DNA of 64,000 nt from Lunularia cruciata. Taxonomy: Eukaryota; Streptophyta; Marchantiopsida; Lunulariales; Lunulariaceae. A model generated the notes under the pieces. It saw only the letters and a program-made list of their open reading frames with translations. It had not been told where the DNA came from and searched no databases. Location of the stretch: assembly GCA_948567375.1 (NCBI GenBank), contig OX419759.1:3077303-3141302 (forward strand). Reading direction: 5' to 3'. A program made the translations under genes and the position numbers. This document shows, one piece after another, positions 1 through 14,277 of the stretch (within the stretch, counting starts at the first letter, position 1; each line of letters starts with the position of its first letter).

Positions 1-1398
1 TGGGAGGCTTCAAAAGATGCCCTGCCAACTTCTGCTGACAGAGATTGTTGTTTCTGAATTGATCGAGGAAGTCGATACCCAACGGCGTGTTCTAACTATG
101 CAAACGTGTTCCATTTGCCAATTACAAGATGTACTCACACTGTTCATACTTCACATATGGTCGTGATCGTGCGTGAATTACAGTTATTGATCGAGAGCTA
201 AGTTAGTATTGATCGATAAGAGTACCACGTGTCAAGGACTAGAAGTATGCTTGTATACTTGGACTAGAAGTTTGCCATCAAGAAACTCTAGTTCGCAGTA
301 AATAGAAGTATTTTAGCCTTGTCGTTTAGATGATGTGAGAGTGATTCTGCCGAAATGTAGTAGCTTCATTGTAGTAAGGAGAAGCTCTACCTCAAACCTT
401 GTAGATCGATCCCCACCTCAAGTTGGGTTTCATTGTGGGACAAGATAACGGCATCGTGAACAAGTACGTGCAGAAGAACGGCTCAAATTCATCATCAGTG
501 GCAATGGGAAGATTCGCAAAGATCCCTACGCGGGGATTATACAATCTTTTAATTGTTCAATGGCACGTGCGTGTAAGAAGCTGGAGAAATGAAGCAATTC
601 CCTAAACTCGCTTAGAATATGGCGAATTCGCAACATTCTAAATTCGCGTAAATAACCGGAATTTTACGTCGGATGTGGATTAGGAATATATATCATATCG
701 AAGTGATTGTTGTAAGAAACTTCCAGCTACCTTGGAAGTCTTTGAATGAATTTATGAAAACATTTCAGGCTAGCTCCCTTCAAATGGGAAGCGACAGACA
801 CTGACACTCCGACTATGTATAGATTAGAGGTCTTGGTTGTTCTGCCAAGGAAAACATGAGTTGTACTTTACACATGTACATAAACTATGAACCAATGACA
901 TCCGACCGGCTGGCCAAATACTTCATGCTAGCAACAGGAACTGTGTCCATTACAGGAAAATGAGTGTAGACAATCACTACTCTTAACACGGAGTGCATCG
1001 AACGCAAGATGAGACTTCATGCACCATGATATCATCAATGACATAATTTTAAAGACCCTTCACCAATGGATGAGTTTAAAGAGTATGCTTGTCTTCGACC
1101 TTCTTCCCCAAATATGTCCATCTCTTATCCACCATAGCAGCTGATATGGATGCTGCCAGAGACACTGGTTTGAGGGTCATAAATCGAACTCTTTATAGAA
1201 ACAGCATCACCAACCACAGATGGAGAACGAACTTCAGACATATCCAATTCAATGTGCCGAGGCCAATGGAGGGCAAACATATCAGACCTTCTGTGATAAA
1301 TGATATCTCATTAACTTGACATGGTAAATTATAAAAGAAGACAAAAGTCGCTGTTTTCATGGCATCTACTTGTTCGAGGAGCAACGAAGTGACAAAAT
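1..1398. other. No gene recognised (left edge to PDI gene)
   Basis: No open frame here resembles a known family, and the short frames overlap on both strands. The stretch next to 1399 is probably the 3' untranslated region and downstream flank of the disulfide isomerase gene on the minus strand. I see no RNA gene or repeat in it. Confidence 0.5.
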
Positions 1399-4300
1399 TT
1401 ATTGCTCCTTGACAAAAGAAGTCAGGATGTTTCTCTTGATCGTGAACTCGTCAACCTTATTTGGGTTTACAGCCTGCACACAAGAAAAAAACACTGTGAA
1501 GTACAACCAAGTAGTACAGCAGTGACCACAGCCAGTAATAGCATCGGTGCCAAGTATCATTACTTGGAAGTAAAGCACTTCTCTATGTTGGATGAGTACT
1601 CTTGGTACACTTACCCCAGACAAAATTCGCTCCAATCGATCAACCTCCTTCTTAGCATAAGCATCACCCTTCTCGACAACGCTCTTGAAGAACTTGAGAT
1701 AGGTCTTAGCGTGGCTGGAATAAAAGTCAAGCGGCCAAAAGAAAATCAGAAGTCGATAATGATGTGCAAACTTCCAGTCCGCATATCAGAAAACTTTGAG
1801 CTACTCGTAAGCTAGTAGGGTTTTGGAGTCGTACCTCGCAGCAATACCCTCCAATTTGGAAGCAACTTCCTCTGCCTTCTTGAGCAGAGACATCCTGTCC
1901 TCAGCGGGTGCAGTAACGAGTTCCTTCGCTACTGCGTCCAGTTCTTCAACTCTACCGGCCTGTATAGAAACAACATCCAATTTTATAAACAATGGTCATG
2001 ATGTAATGCAGCTATAAGCAGCCGTTCCTGATAACCAGACGGGGCAATAACTGCACCTGCGGAAAGATACCCGGTAGAACAAAACCCTGAAAGAGTTCTT
2101 CTAAAAAACCAGTGTCTGGCACCTACGCTTTCTGAGAGGCCACCAGAGCTAGTTCGGTGTGTGCTGGCTTGTTCATTAAGGAACTGCACGAAGTCCTCCA
2201 AACCGCGGTCATTATCATACTCCACGCCTTCCTTAACGTTCTTTGGGAAGAACTTGATCGTAGGGAAGCCAGTAACACCATATCTACAGAAAGGACAAGG
2301 AGAACGTCAATCTCTTCAAGCATATACTCTTTCCAATCATTTTTATCACCTATGGATCTCAAACCTCAGCACTAACATCACCATCGGTACATTCCTGGAT
2401 AAGACAAGTTGATTGGTCCCTCACATGAGACTTTCAAAACTTAGAGTAAGGAAATACACACCTTTCACCTAGTTCCTTGTGCGCATCGGCATCAACCTTA
2501 GCAACGACCACACTGCTCTCCTTCTTAAAAGCAGAGGCAACTTCTTCGTACACCTGTAACCGAAGGAAGTGAACATAAGGACGGTGTTTCGAAGACAAGG
2601 ACCACAAGGCCGTAGATACCCTCATCGTTTGATCCCCCACTGATCAAAACGAGGAACTTCAGATATAGAAGGCTTCACACTCGTCCTAATTTGATAATGT
2701 AGTGCAAACAAATGAGAGAGTGAGAGACTAGGAATTACGTACAGGAGCAAGACTCTTGCAGTGACCGCACCTGCAGGAAACATAAGCAAGGACGTACGAA
2801 CAACATATAATAAGAAAATAAAACAAGCAGGAGAAAGAGACAACTAATCTTTGCAACCATTACTGAAAGACAGGAAACACACACCATCCCCTCGGCCCTA
2901 TCCAACATAGGCGAAAATAAATCAACATCAGAACCCAGACTTACCAAGGAGCGTAGAATTCCACCAAAACATCCTTGGACTTATCCAACACGACAGAGTC
3001 AAAATTCGTTGGGGTCAAGACGACGACATCTGATGCAGGAGTGCTCAACTTAGCACGGGTACCTGAAAGGAAACAGGAACGTACACCCAAAGATAAGAAG
3101 ACAGGGCCCTACCAAGAGCATGCAAACGTAAAGTGGCAGAGAGAGGAAAGGGCATCCAATACAATTGAGTGCAATTTCCGTAGGTGCTTCAGTAGACGAT
3201 TTAAACAGAATGATAGATTTCTACCTGATTCGGAGTTGACGAACTCAGTAAGAGCATCCAAGCTACGGCCCCCAGAGTAGCTGGATACACAAGACAGTAA
3301 AATGGATAAGTTTTCCAATATGAATTAGAGAACGAAATGATGGTCACCACTAATCAGCCAGAGTATTACCATAAAGGATCAAAAGAAAGCAAAATATGCA
3401 CAATCGATTTGAACGCTCCTCGATCACTTACTCCTTAGGTTCTTGGGACCCTGCAGGGAACCACTTGAGAGTGGGGAACCCAGTAACACCAAACTTGGAG
3501 CACAATGGCTTGTGTTGATCACAATCAACCTATTCAAATTCCATATCTTAATATTAGTGCACGGCAGCAACCGGAATAAGGATAATAGGTCATATAATTC
3601 GACGTCTGTAGGACTTGCCTGTGCAAGGACTAAATTATAGGTGAGATAAGCCAAAATTGAGATGAAGCAGAAAATTTTCAAAAACGAAAATTGATGTGGT
3701 GATAATATCGTGAGAGCCAATGCAAACTAACCTTGCCGATTATCACATTCTTCGTCTTCTTGAATGTAGCTCCTAGTTTTTCATAATCGGGGGCCAACTT
3801 TTTGCAGTGACCGCACCTGTAATCAAGTTCACGAACAGAGATCAGGAAATCGACTGGGAAGATGGACGAAACTATTTATGCTGCTATTTCAGAGAAAGTG
3901 ATCTGAGTCCTGTCCACGTGAAAGAACGTCTCGGAAGTACTAAGTCATCTTACGCATTTCTGCTGAAGAAAGTAAACATGATACAAAGAGATCTATACGC
4001 CGATCTGGACTTGAAAACATTGTTTCAGCATCACCAAGATCTAATCCTTAGAAACAGCATCCTAATTCGTAGAACATCACTAATGGTAACGAGCTCCAGA
4101 TACCATCCTTCTGAATCTACAAACAACCCAGACTCGACTACAACCGCCCCCTACAACAGATATGTCACTCAACGGCTACAACCACAATTATACCAGAAAC
4201 GCTTGCAAAACACTTCAGTTCTCTCAAAAGCTACTAAAGTTGACCGGAAATTAGGTCCCTCAAGGTCCAGCTGAAGTAAAACCAGGAAGCTTTTCCGGCA

Positions 4301-4612
4301 CAGCAAATTTCAACAAGAACTCAATACACCCCGCCAGCTCCACTGGCTAAAAATCCGTCAATAGAGACGATATTCCCAGATCTTGGGAATCCTATCCGAG
4401 CATAGATTCAAGAAACGACGACTCTCGATGGATTATAGGAAAACGTACCATGGCGCGTAGAACTTCACCAACGCACCCTTGCTGTGACCGACCTCAAGAT
4501 CAAAGTTCTCGGGCGAGAGGGTAACAACACTCTCGTCGGCATAAACTCCCAAGCAGCTCAGGAACACCGCAGCCGCGCACAGCGCGAGCACGATTCGACT
4601 CGTCCGCTCCAT
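1399..4612 (-). CDS. PDIL2: ER protein disulfide isomerase, PDI-D type (two thioredoxin domains + ERp29C-like domain)
   Basis: Oxidises and isomerises disulfides of secretory proteins in the ER lumen. Eleven exons: 4449-4612, 3732-3816, 3432-3529, 3225-3280, 2945-3062, 2743-2770, 2462-2553, 2127-2283, 1835-1959, 1615-1714, 1399-1473; they sum to 1098 nt (365 aa), the usual length of plant PDIL2 proteins. The ATG at 4612 opens a signal peptide ([20 protein letters not shown]). Thioredoxin domain a has WCGHC at residues 55-59 and domain a' has WCGHC at 174-178. Both active-site Trp codons are split by introns. From about residue 267 a helical C-terminal domain follows, ending in [10 protein letters not shown]. 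There is no KDEL/HDEL signal, as is common in this subfamily. The 28-nt exon 2743-2770 encodes the second active site almost alone. Borders were read by eye from GT..AG and phase. Confidence 0.93.
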
Positions 4613-4995
4613 TTTGAGATAACTCGTCTTCCGCTTTTCTTGATTTCTACAAATCTGTCACCTACAGAACTCCAGTGTTTAGCGAGAGAGATGTTCGAGT
4701 ATGTATGTATCCGGCCCCTCCTCTTCCACCGATCCAGAGACGCCCCCAGAACCCAATTCAGCACTCCCGCACTATCGTGCTTCATGCCATAAAGTCACGC
4801 GCCTCTTTGCCGCCGGCAGGAAGGACTCCCTCGACGAGAACTCCCGTCCGAAGATTCGCTAAAATATGTACACGGACTTTTTCGCATGCCAAGAAAGTTC
4901 AGCGGACGCTACTGCGTAGATTACTATCCTAATGGCGTCTCTTAAGCACTAAAATACTGTACTGTAAACCGCAGCGCTTAGCTTAGCTTTAATAG

Positions 4996-5150
4996 CTCAA
5001 CAGATTGAGAAAAAAGGCGACCGCGTTGGAAAAATGAAGGATGGGAAGACCCCATCAAGCCGTACAAGAGAGAGAAAAAAAAAGGTAACATGGGGCTAAG
5101 CCCCAATAGAGTCTGTATGAGAAATCTGCCCTACCGCACCTAAGATATCC
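4996..5150 (-). repeat. Dispersed GGGGCTAAGCCCC element, near full-length copy
   Basis: This copy runs from AAAAGGCGACCGCG through a diagnostic CCCCATCAAGCCGTAC block to the palindrome TGGGGCTAAGCCCCA, and ends near GAGAAATCTGCCC and TAAGATATC. The same order recurs at 21.5, 40.7, 44.9, 46.2, 46.8 and 49.5 kb. I see no coding capacity and no clear terminal inverted repeat, so its class (MITE, SINE-like or LTR fragment) is undecided. Confidence 0.75.
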
Positions 5151-5502
5151 GAGCAACAGATTGTAGTTTTATCAATTGTGTGGCATCGACAGTGTGGAGG
5201 AAAAAGATGCGTAAAAACCAAGGTTATTCGTATTTTCTTCTCTAAGTGGATGAATGAGATCATGCATGGAATGTTCTCTTGATTGCCTTCCAATGCGAAT
5301 AGCCTAATTCACTTGGAACCTCTAGGTACATATCAGATTTCTGTCTAGGAGTTTGATTGATATAGAGATATTTGTTCCACTTTAGCGTCCAATGCTCATA
5401 TAGTTGCATAGTTGACATCGTAGATGTACTGATATACGTACATATTTTACTCCTCTTGAGCATATTTATGTGCTGTAATTACGTTGATTAGAGACTTAAG
5501 TC

Positions 5503-5560
5503 AAGTGAAGAGAAAAGGCGACCGTCTAGCAAACACGAAGGATGGGAAGACCCATCTGAA
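5503..5560 (-). repeat. Partial dispersed element (one arm)
   Basis: Only the AAAAGGCGACCG...GAAGGATGGGAAGACCC end of the element is present. It faces an opposite-strand partial copy at 5768-5830, making an inverted pair about 200 bp apart. Confidence 0.6.
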
Positions 5561-5767
5561 GTTAGGCCTTTCGACTGCGAAAGAACCCCTGATAACCACA
5601 GTCGAGTGAAAGCAGTGACTGCAGTCGAACATCTCAGAAACCAGCGGGAATGTGCGTGCCGCAGCTCGGCACGGTTCAGTTTCCTCTAGATCTTTGGAGA
5701 ACTGTATGACGTGACGACGAGCTCTGATTGGCCGAGAGGCACACATCCTGCAACTCTACTGGATCTT

Positions 5768-5830
5768 TCCTGTCTGCTTTCCTTCCCATCCTTCGTATTT
5801 GCTACGCGGTTGCGTTTTCCTCCTACTTTT
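5768..5830 (+). repeat. Partial dispersed element (opposite arm)
   Basis: The block CTTCCCATCCTTCG followed by CTACGCGGTTGCG matches the reverse complement of the copy at 5503-5560. It lacks the central palindrome. Confidence 0.55.
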
Positions 5831-7249
5831 ATCCTTTCCCAAGTTATGCCCTTGACTCATTCTCTAGTACGTCAATTGGGAAGTACGTGTCACAGACTTT
5901 GCTGTGGGATAACAGTCTTCCTTCGGTGAGAACCCACAGTATTACTCACGACTGTTGCGTTATTGTTTCATTTTGAAAGATTGAGCTGAACTTCATATAT
6001 AGAATCGCTCACAAACAACCATACCATGAAGCTGACTTTGGCACTCTGGAATACCAACGGTTTCAGTCAGTTCTGGATTCCAATTTTGTTATCAGTGAGT
6101 GATACATTGCAAGGAACTTATCACCAGCAAATGAGATCATGAAGGCATTACACCGATTTCTTCATGATGTTTGTTTCCTGTCAGGCTTGCCTGATGGGGG
6201 GTTTGTCCCTGGCGATGCTAAACAATTTGAATGAATCCCGGGTTGGACTTGGTCGTAGAAGGGCGATACACTGTCAGGAAAAATTAACAGTCCAAGAAAT
6301 CAGTCTCTTGATTGAAAACAGTCCACACAAACAAGCATAAAAAGGAAGTACTTGATCTGCTAGAGAGACACTAACTAGATTTCGGGTAAGTTCCCATTAT
6401 ACCGTCTAACCCACGGTGGTGTAAAAGGATCATATGAACCACTCTCAAGGCAAAAACTAACGAAGAAAACTACTGAAGAGTGTCATGCTGAACAAATCAA
6501 ATAACCAATGTGAACAATCTCTGATCTTTTGGCAAATCTCGGGTACAAACATACCACGTTCTCACAGCCATCTTAAGCTCTTAGAGAGTTGAATACAGAG
6601 ACACTCCATTATAAATATATACCTGGTAGCAACACCACAACACCATACATCGATAACGAATTTGAATGCGAAGATATGAAGGACTCGAGGATACTTGTAA
6701 AAATCAAAGACTGTTCAAGAAACCTCCAAAGAAAAGCAAATTTTTTACGAACGTCATTTTAGAAGGCACAAATCAACGAACGTCATTCTTCGTTCATCTT
6801 GGCTCCTCATATGCGTAAGGCGAACAGAAGCCGCTTGGAGAATGGGGGATCCAAACTCACTCAGGACTTGGGTCATGATATAGTATAAAGGACGTTTATT
6901 ATTGCACCTAACGTTAAATCGTATCAAGATCCGATGAGTAATCTATCCGATATAAAATCTGTTCACAATAGCTACTAAACTCAAGAATCAAAACTGTAAG
7001 CAGTCCCCTACTGATAACATTAGTTTAGTAGCTTTGGTAAATTTAACGAGAGGACTCTAAACAGTTTGCAGTAGCTAAGGAATTGAAGATCATAGGCCGA
7101 ATATAGTAATTACAATTTCGTTAGCTGCTATAAGGTCTCTTAGCAGTTTACAGCAGCTAGAGAAAAACGGGTAACAAGTAAAATCATACATAGTAACTAG
7201 TAAAATCTTCAGTTTCGGGAGCAGTCGTAAACCACTATAAACGAACACG

Positions 7250-7585
7250 CTACTGGTTCGAATTCACACATTTACTTGGCATAAATTTGTTTAAACCGCT
7301 CTTCAGTTCGGGATAACTTCTGAAAAGCTTATCGGTCTCTGTTAAGAGGCCTTTCATATCGATGCGCTGAGCCTTCTTGTCGCGCAGGAGTCCTTTGAAT
7401 TTCTCGTACTTCTCCTTGTCATTCTTCAGTGCATTCTTCACGTCGAACACATACGAAACGCAGTCTTCGAAGAGAGGAACAACTCCCTCTCTCTTCGCCA
7501 TGTGAGCCAAATCCGCCACCGTTTCCAACGAAACACCTCCTTCCATGTCTCCTGCTCCTGACACTCTCGGACTCGCAAAGCACAC
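7250..7585 (-). CDS. Small single-PAH-domain (Sin3-like) protein
   Basis: A single open frame of 111 codons; an internal ATG at 7546 would give 98 residues and may be the true start, because the first 13 residues look like leader. Residues about 36-95 match a paired amphipathic helix (PAH) domain as in Sin3 co-repressors. The signature is EKYEKFKGLLRDKKAQRID, a spacer helix and LFRSYPELKSGLNKFMP. Full Sin3 is over 1000 aa with several PAH domains plus HDAC-interaction and C-terminal regions, none of which is seen here. In Sin3, PAH domains bind short helices of transcription factors. Short PAH-only proteins occur in plants, so this could be a stand-alone adaptor or a remnant. Flanking exons cannot be excluded. 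Confidence 0.7.
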   Translation of the reverse strand: MCFASPRVSGAGDMEGGVSLETVADLAHMAKREGVVPLFEDCVSYVFDVKNALKNDKEKYEKFKGLLRDKKAQRIDMKGLLTETDKLFRSYPELKSGLNKFMPSKCVNSNQ

Positions 7586-10500
7586 AAGATCGAAATGTAA
7601 AACCTGGTCTTAGCGAGTAGATAGAGCAAATTGTCACAGTGACGAAGATTTATGTGCAGAAACTCCTCCTCTTTATAGAATGGCATAGTTTCTGGGAAGA
7701 AAAGTTGATGCTTCTTTTAGTGCGCTTATGAATCAGGTGTCTAAGAGGATTGGCTATCATTGATAAACCTAATACAAGTTCTATTCGACTACGATCAACG
7801 AGAATTTAAATCATTGTCTGCATAAACAGAAACTGTCATTGACTTTCTTCGTCATACGTTTTCTTGATAGAGCCTCTTATATCCAAGTCAGCAAGTCATG
7901 CTGAAATCTAAAGGAGAATCAATCACACTCTGGGAATCCGGAACTCATGGATGTCCAACTCAGCAATCCATGCTGCAATCTTAAGAACATTACATAACAC
8001 ATTGTCTAAGCCGTGTACGACTCTTCATTGATGTTGCAAGTCACTTGTTAACATCATCTCAAGAATGAAAATCCACTGAAGTGAATCTCCTGTCCGTAGA
8101 GAATCTGTAGGGAATCTTCCATCCCATCACCTTGAACCAGAATTGAAACTTTAGATAAGAACAACTTACATCTTCAGGAACGATATACAGTTGGCATTTA
8201 GCATGCATATATCCACATGTCTGCTTACATGCATAACCAACTAATCGTCATCCTTGTAGGTAACATCTCACTAGTTAATGTTAAGATAATAAGTGGTCAA
8301 TTCATCAAACAGGTATTAAAGGAGGAAAGAAACTCTCAAGATTGGGGAGGTGCCATACTTCATTACTTAACGTACAAGGTATATCAGTCCAATCTCGAAT
8401 TGAGTTTGCCACCAACAAAAAGAACTTAAATATAGTAGTTTTTATAACCGACCGCGCCCCTCATGAGATTATATGATCATCTAAGCAGCAACCTATCGTC
8501 AAGTGTTGAGACGATAGCCGACATTTGTCACACATACATAACTACATGAACAATCCTTTCAAAGTCTTGTTAATAGCATTTTCTTTCTTCTTTTCTTAAT
8601 CCATAAGTCACTTCTGACAATCTACTGTACCTCTTACATATTGATCATATTCTAAGATAATTGTAGGTTTTAGCTCAATCAAGGTCCTCATAGTTTGATA
8701 TTTGGTTGCTATTTGATATTTTAGTTTCACTTGCTCCTCATAAACCACGCTTGACCCAACAAAGGCATTAAAAAAATTCCAAAACACCTTTTTACTGCCT
8801 TTTGTGCATATCCTTACTGCTACCGTTTTGGTCACCAAAATCACTAGGTTCAACCTTCTACTATAATCTAAGTATTGTACTACCATTATCTAATCATTCC
8901 AAGTGGTATGGGTATTGATAACATTACTTTTAGCTGAGTGCTATAAATAAAGTAGCATTCATACATTTCCCAACATTGGTTCATCTAAATGTGCAGCTTA
9001 TGTTCATGAATCTAGTATTTATACTTCTCTTCGTTTAGTATTCGTCTAGTATTTATACTTCTCTTCGTTTAGCCTAATCACTTATTTGCAGGTAAGTGCG
9101 AGTCGCCCTCACTTTATAAGTTTACCTTAAGGGAGTTGTAGCGTGATTGAAGTGACCAAGTTTACTACGAGCCATATAATAGCAGTCAATTTTACTGAGT
9201 ATGGAATTAGAGCATAGATTAGCTATGAATCTTGCGTACTCGGCATTACCTTTTATTCTGAATCAATTATAGCATGACAATGCTTAGTGTTCTGGCACAT
9301 CCCCTAGAGCAAACACACAAGTATGTGATCCTGAAAGTGCTGTTGTTCCTTCATGTATGCCTTTGTGGTGTACGCACTGACAGACCATCAGATGTTTTAC
9401 TCCACGAATTCATGGTTCGGTGCGGTATGTAAGCACACGGAAAGACCGTCTGTGGGTTGTATGTTCATTCGGTTGGCTCGGGCACATGAGGGCAGTACTC
9501 AAGGATATCAAACCAGACCAAAAGGAACTGTTCTTTTAATTTCAACTTGGAACTAGAGAAAAAACAACAGTTGGGTTTCCCCAGCTGCTGGAGACCGTAC
9601 TCCACCGAATCTTGCCATGTTTTAGGAATAATTCAGATTCAAGGGATCAACTGCAGCAGAGGGGCATCGGTAGAATAGCAGGGGTACCAAGTCACACGTC
9701 GATCTTCTGATAATTGTCTAGGGACTGTACTTCACATGGGTTCATCACTGCAGAGGAAGGATTTCTACCCAAATTTCTACATTTCCAAGATTTCTACTTT
9801 TCACTACGATTAGATATAATCAACATTGCAGTCGTGCAGAAGTTTGCCCGATCGCTTCATCTAGTGTTACACCGAAACTTTGGCTCTCGGAGCTGCTCTG
9901 CTCAAAATAAATGTATTCATCACTTCATGTTAGAATATGTTCTTGTTAGAATATGTTCAGTGAATTCATCTAGCTAAGAGGTGGAGACATTATATGAATG
10001 CTTACATGATGGCAGCGTGACTGGACATTCCAGCAATGCAGTGGTCTTAGACAGCCAACTGAGCACTCCACAACCAAAGATGAGGGAATCTACCCATATA
10101 AATCTCTAATAACAATATCTCAGGTTGGGTAATGTACTTCTGGGGCCGAAACCAAGTACAAACCAACTCTAGCTCACTATCCACCTAAGTCGTTCGGTGC
10201 CTTCAAGCATTGCATAGATGGAGTTAAGTGTGTCACCAAAAATCTGAATTGGATAGGAGACTGTTATAGGATACGAGAGTTCTGATACGGAATTCCTTAC
10301 TAAAATATTTTCATCATACAGTAGTTTTGTAAAATCCACCGTGCATAGCAAGCTATGGATAATGCTCTTCCGCAATCCTGTTATCAACACATCGTGACTA
10401 CTTGCCTCTAGCATGCGGAAACAATTTCATTGCCTCTTTCCACTTGAAATGCTGAAAGAAGTCATTCATGCAGCATAGAGGCTCTACACGTTTGAACTAG

Positions 10501-10768
10501 GCTAAATTCGCTGATGACAAAAAGGGCATAACCCGGCCAAAAAATTGGTATACTTCAACAAATATTTTCACCTAATGAAGGTGTACATTATATCTCCCGT
10601 TAAGACTGGTAACCTTCAAATCCTGAGACCTGAATCGGTTACATTGTGCAACTCCAGACCAACACATTTTGGAAGAGCTAACCCAACGAGGATAGTTCCC
10701 AAGAGGTACGTCCTTCAGAACTTCTGTAAGAATCTAGATTCTATCAAATTCACTCGCGGTGCTTCGGC
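7586..10768. other. Intergenic, no gene recognised
   Basis: Open frames here are short and resemble no family I know. The only clear structure is a short tandem duplication at 9011-9072. The end next to 10769 is likely the L35 3' untranslated region. Confidence 0.45.
9011..9072. repeat. 34-bp tandem duplication
   Basis: The unit beginning TCTAGTATTTATACTTCTCT starts at 9011 and again at 9045. The two copies are nearly identical. Confidence 0.85.
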
Positions 10769-11721
<953 letters not shown>

Positions 11722-12535
11722 TGCGACAGCGTAACGCAGCAGCTGCAGAAGCAGAGAAGGATAGAGAGTTGTGAAGAGGAAGAATTAGGTCGAAATGACC
11801 GGCATATGGTAGCACGAAGCACAACTCTTTCAGACCGTCGATCTTAAAGTTTAATCTACGCCGTCATTTGGAGACTCTTGTCTGGGTCCCCGAGACGAAT
11901 TCCAGTTAGGGCTCATAACCTGTTCAGTTTTTGCCCGCAACACCGCGACTGCCGGATCCTGTGTAGTCGCGATTTCTACGCTGCGACGTTGCACAATCTC
12001 AACCCGGATTCACAACCGCAGCTGCGGTTCTGTGCTTGCAGTACAGTTGCGGAGTTGTAATCTCCCAAAATAGTGCGTTTCGATTAAATATCTGAAAAAT
12101 ATGCAGTTCTGATTAACATTCGTAGAAAAGATATAAAGTCTAGTAGCACTACATTAAGTATGTTGACTTTTGTTTGACTTGGCTTGGACTTGTTTTATGA
12201 TCTCATTATAAATTATCTGCCTATTTTAAGTATGAGAGTAGCGCGGCTTTTCCAATTTTATTTTTAGTTTTGTAGAGGGATAAAATGTAAGTTCATCTTT
12301 TTAGGAGACATTTTGATATGAATTTGTAATGTAAAGTAAATTATCGATAGCTAAAATTTTGAATAGAAAAATAATTTTTCAACTTAAGCGAATTGAACTT
12401 GCAATTCTTGATATATCTTTAAAATTTTACATGTTTCATCTGAAAAAGTGTCCTTATTCATCCACTTACCGTACTCTATAGTTTTATCAAATGTAAAAGA
12501 CTTGTATTTGAAAGACTTTAAGAATTTTTCCTTCA

Positions 12536-12597
12536 ATCAATTTGACTATCTATTGTATATACTTAAATCAATTTGACTATCTATCGTATATACTTAA
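12536..12597. repeat. 31-bp tandem duplication
   Basis: ATCAATTTGACTATCTAT starts at 12536 and 12567, each followed by a GTATATACTTAA tail. Confidence 0.85.
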
Positions 12598-14277
12598 ATT
12601 AAGTATTTAAACATATCTTTGTCTATTTCCATTTGCAAGACTGTTATGCTAAATTCTTCATTCTAATTCTAAGACGGAAATTAGACTATTGATCAACTTA
12701 ACCAGCTTCTAACTTTAAAATGTTTCAAAAATTATAAACATTTCAAACTAAATTTGAAATGTATCTAAGTTATTATAGGAAAAATTTAAAAATTGCCTTT
12801 ATATTTATCTTTAACGAAAATACAAGATAGTATATAAAAGTGTTGATGTCTTTGTTAGTTTTAGGATTATAAAGATAATTAATTAGAAGATTAATTCAGT
12901 GAGTACTTCAAATAATTGATTCTATTTAGATAATATAGAAATTAAGAACTTAATATTTTATATAATTTAGATGAATTTGAAATTTTAATTTACAAAGTAT
13001 ATTAATCCAAATAAATTATATACTGAAACACTTAAACTATTTATGAAAATGTAGAAAACAAAATAATTATTTATAAATGTTTTTCATACATTTATTGATA
13101 TTCTTCTTATCATTATGCAAATAAATAATTATGCAATTTTTTCAAACATATAATTCATATTATTTAAACTGCAGGCTTATAAATATTATATATGTAATTA
13201 TCTTAAATTAATATAGTCAAAATTTATTTTAATTTCTACATCCTCTTATCTACTCATAGTAATTGGTTGGTTGATTATTTAAGAGACCACCATATTAATA
13301 TATTTATAAGAAGGGATATGTAATTTTTAATAATAGTTTGATATATTAATTAAGCACAATAAAAATAATTTCAAATAATTTAACAACTAATCTTATCTTC
13401 ATGGTTATATAAGTAATTTACTTCTGCCAATGATTAGTTCAAAATGTCTTTTTTTTTTCTGTGGAGAGCTAGATACTAATGAATATAATTGCAAATATAT
13501 GTGTTGGAATAAATCTTTAATGATTGCATTCTTAGAACTATTTCTAAAGAAATATGGTTTAGAATAAAATCATTCAAAAATATATTTTAATATGAATTAA
13601 CTACCTAAAAATCTTTGATAAGTGCTAAGTTGTTTAACTACCAATATACAAAGTTACAATATATCCCTTAAAGTATGATAGCAACAGTTTAATTATGAAA
13701 GTTGAATAATTATATCTCTCTCTCTCTCTAGAGTTAATACTCCACTTTAGGAGATACAATATGAATTACTGGAGTAGCTTGATTTATTATTCTTATTTTA
13801 AACTCAAAAGTGATCATAGCTTACTTTCTTCTAATATACATTAAAGAAGATTTAAATGAATTATTTAAGTAGCATAAATTTTAAAATTAATAAATAAAAT
13901 CAGTCTTAAGTTATCTTTTTAGAAACAAGGTTATATATCTTCACTAACTTTTCATGATATGTTTTATCCTTAGCTCACAGAAGTATAGAAGTCTCAACTA
14001 GTCTTTACTGAATATAAAAGTATTTTCAACTAGTCTTAAAACAATTATGAGTGATACAGTAGATTAGACCACTAAAACATATTTAAGAACAAAAAACAAT
14101 TTTACTATTGACAAAGATTGACTAATTATCTCTGAGTCTTATCATAATAAATATAAAGACCTCAAATAACTCTTTTTCTTGAGTAGAAGTAGGGGCACAT
14201 TAACAACCCTTTTTAAAGCAAAGGATGAGTCTCCAACATCTATTTCTAGGTTATTTTGTTATAAGTAGCATTATCCC

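Larger units (their letters stand above)
4613..7249. other. Intergenic, with copies of a dispersed element
   Basis: This is the upstream region of the disulfide isomerase (promoter and 5' UTR near 4613-4950), followed by copies of a dispersed repeat at 4996-5150, 5503-5560 and 5768-5830. I found no convincing coding region in 5830-7249. Confidence 0.5.

Noticed and set aside
7250..7265. GGTTCGAATTC as a tRNA B box
   Set aside because: No A box or cloverleaf around it, and it lies at the end of the PAH coding frame.
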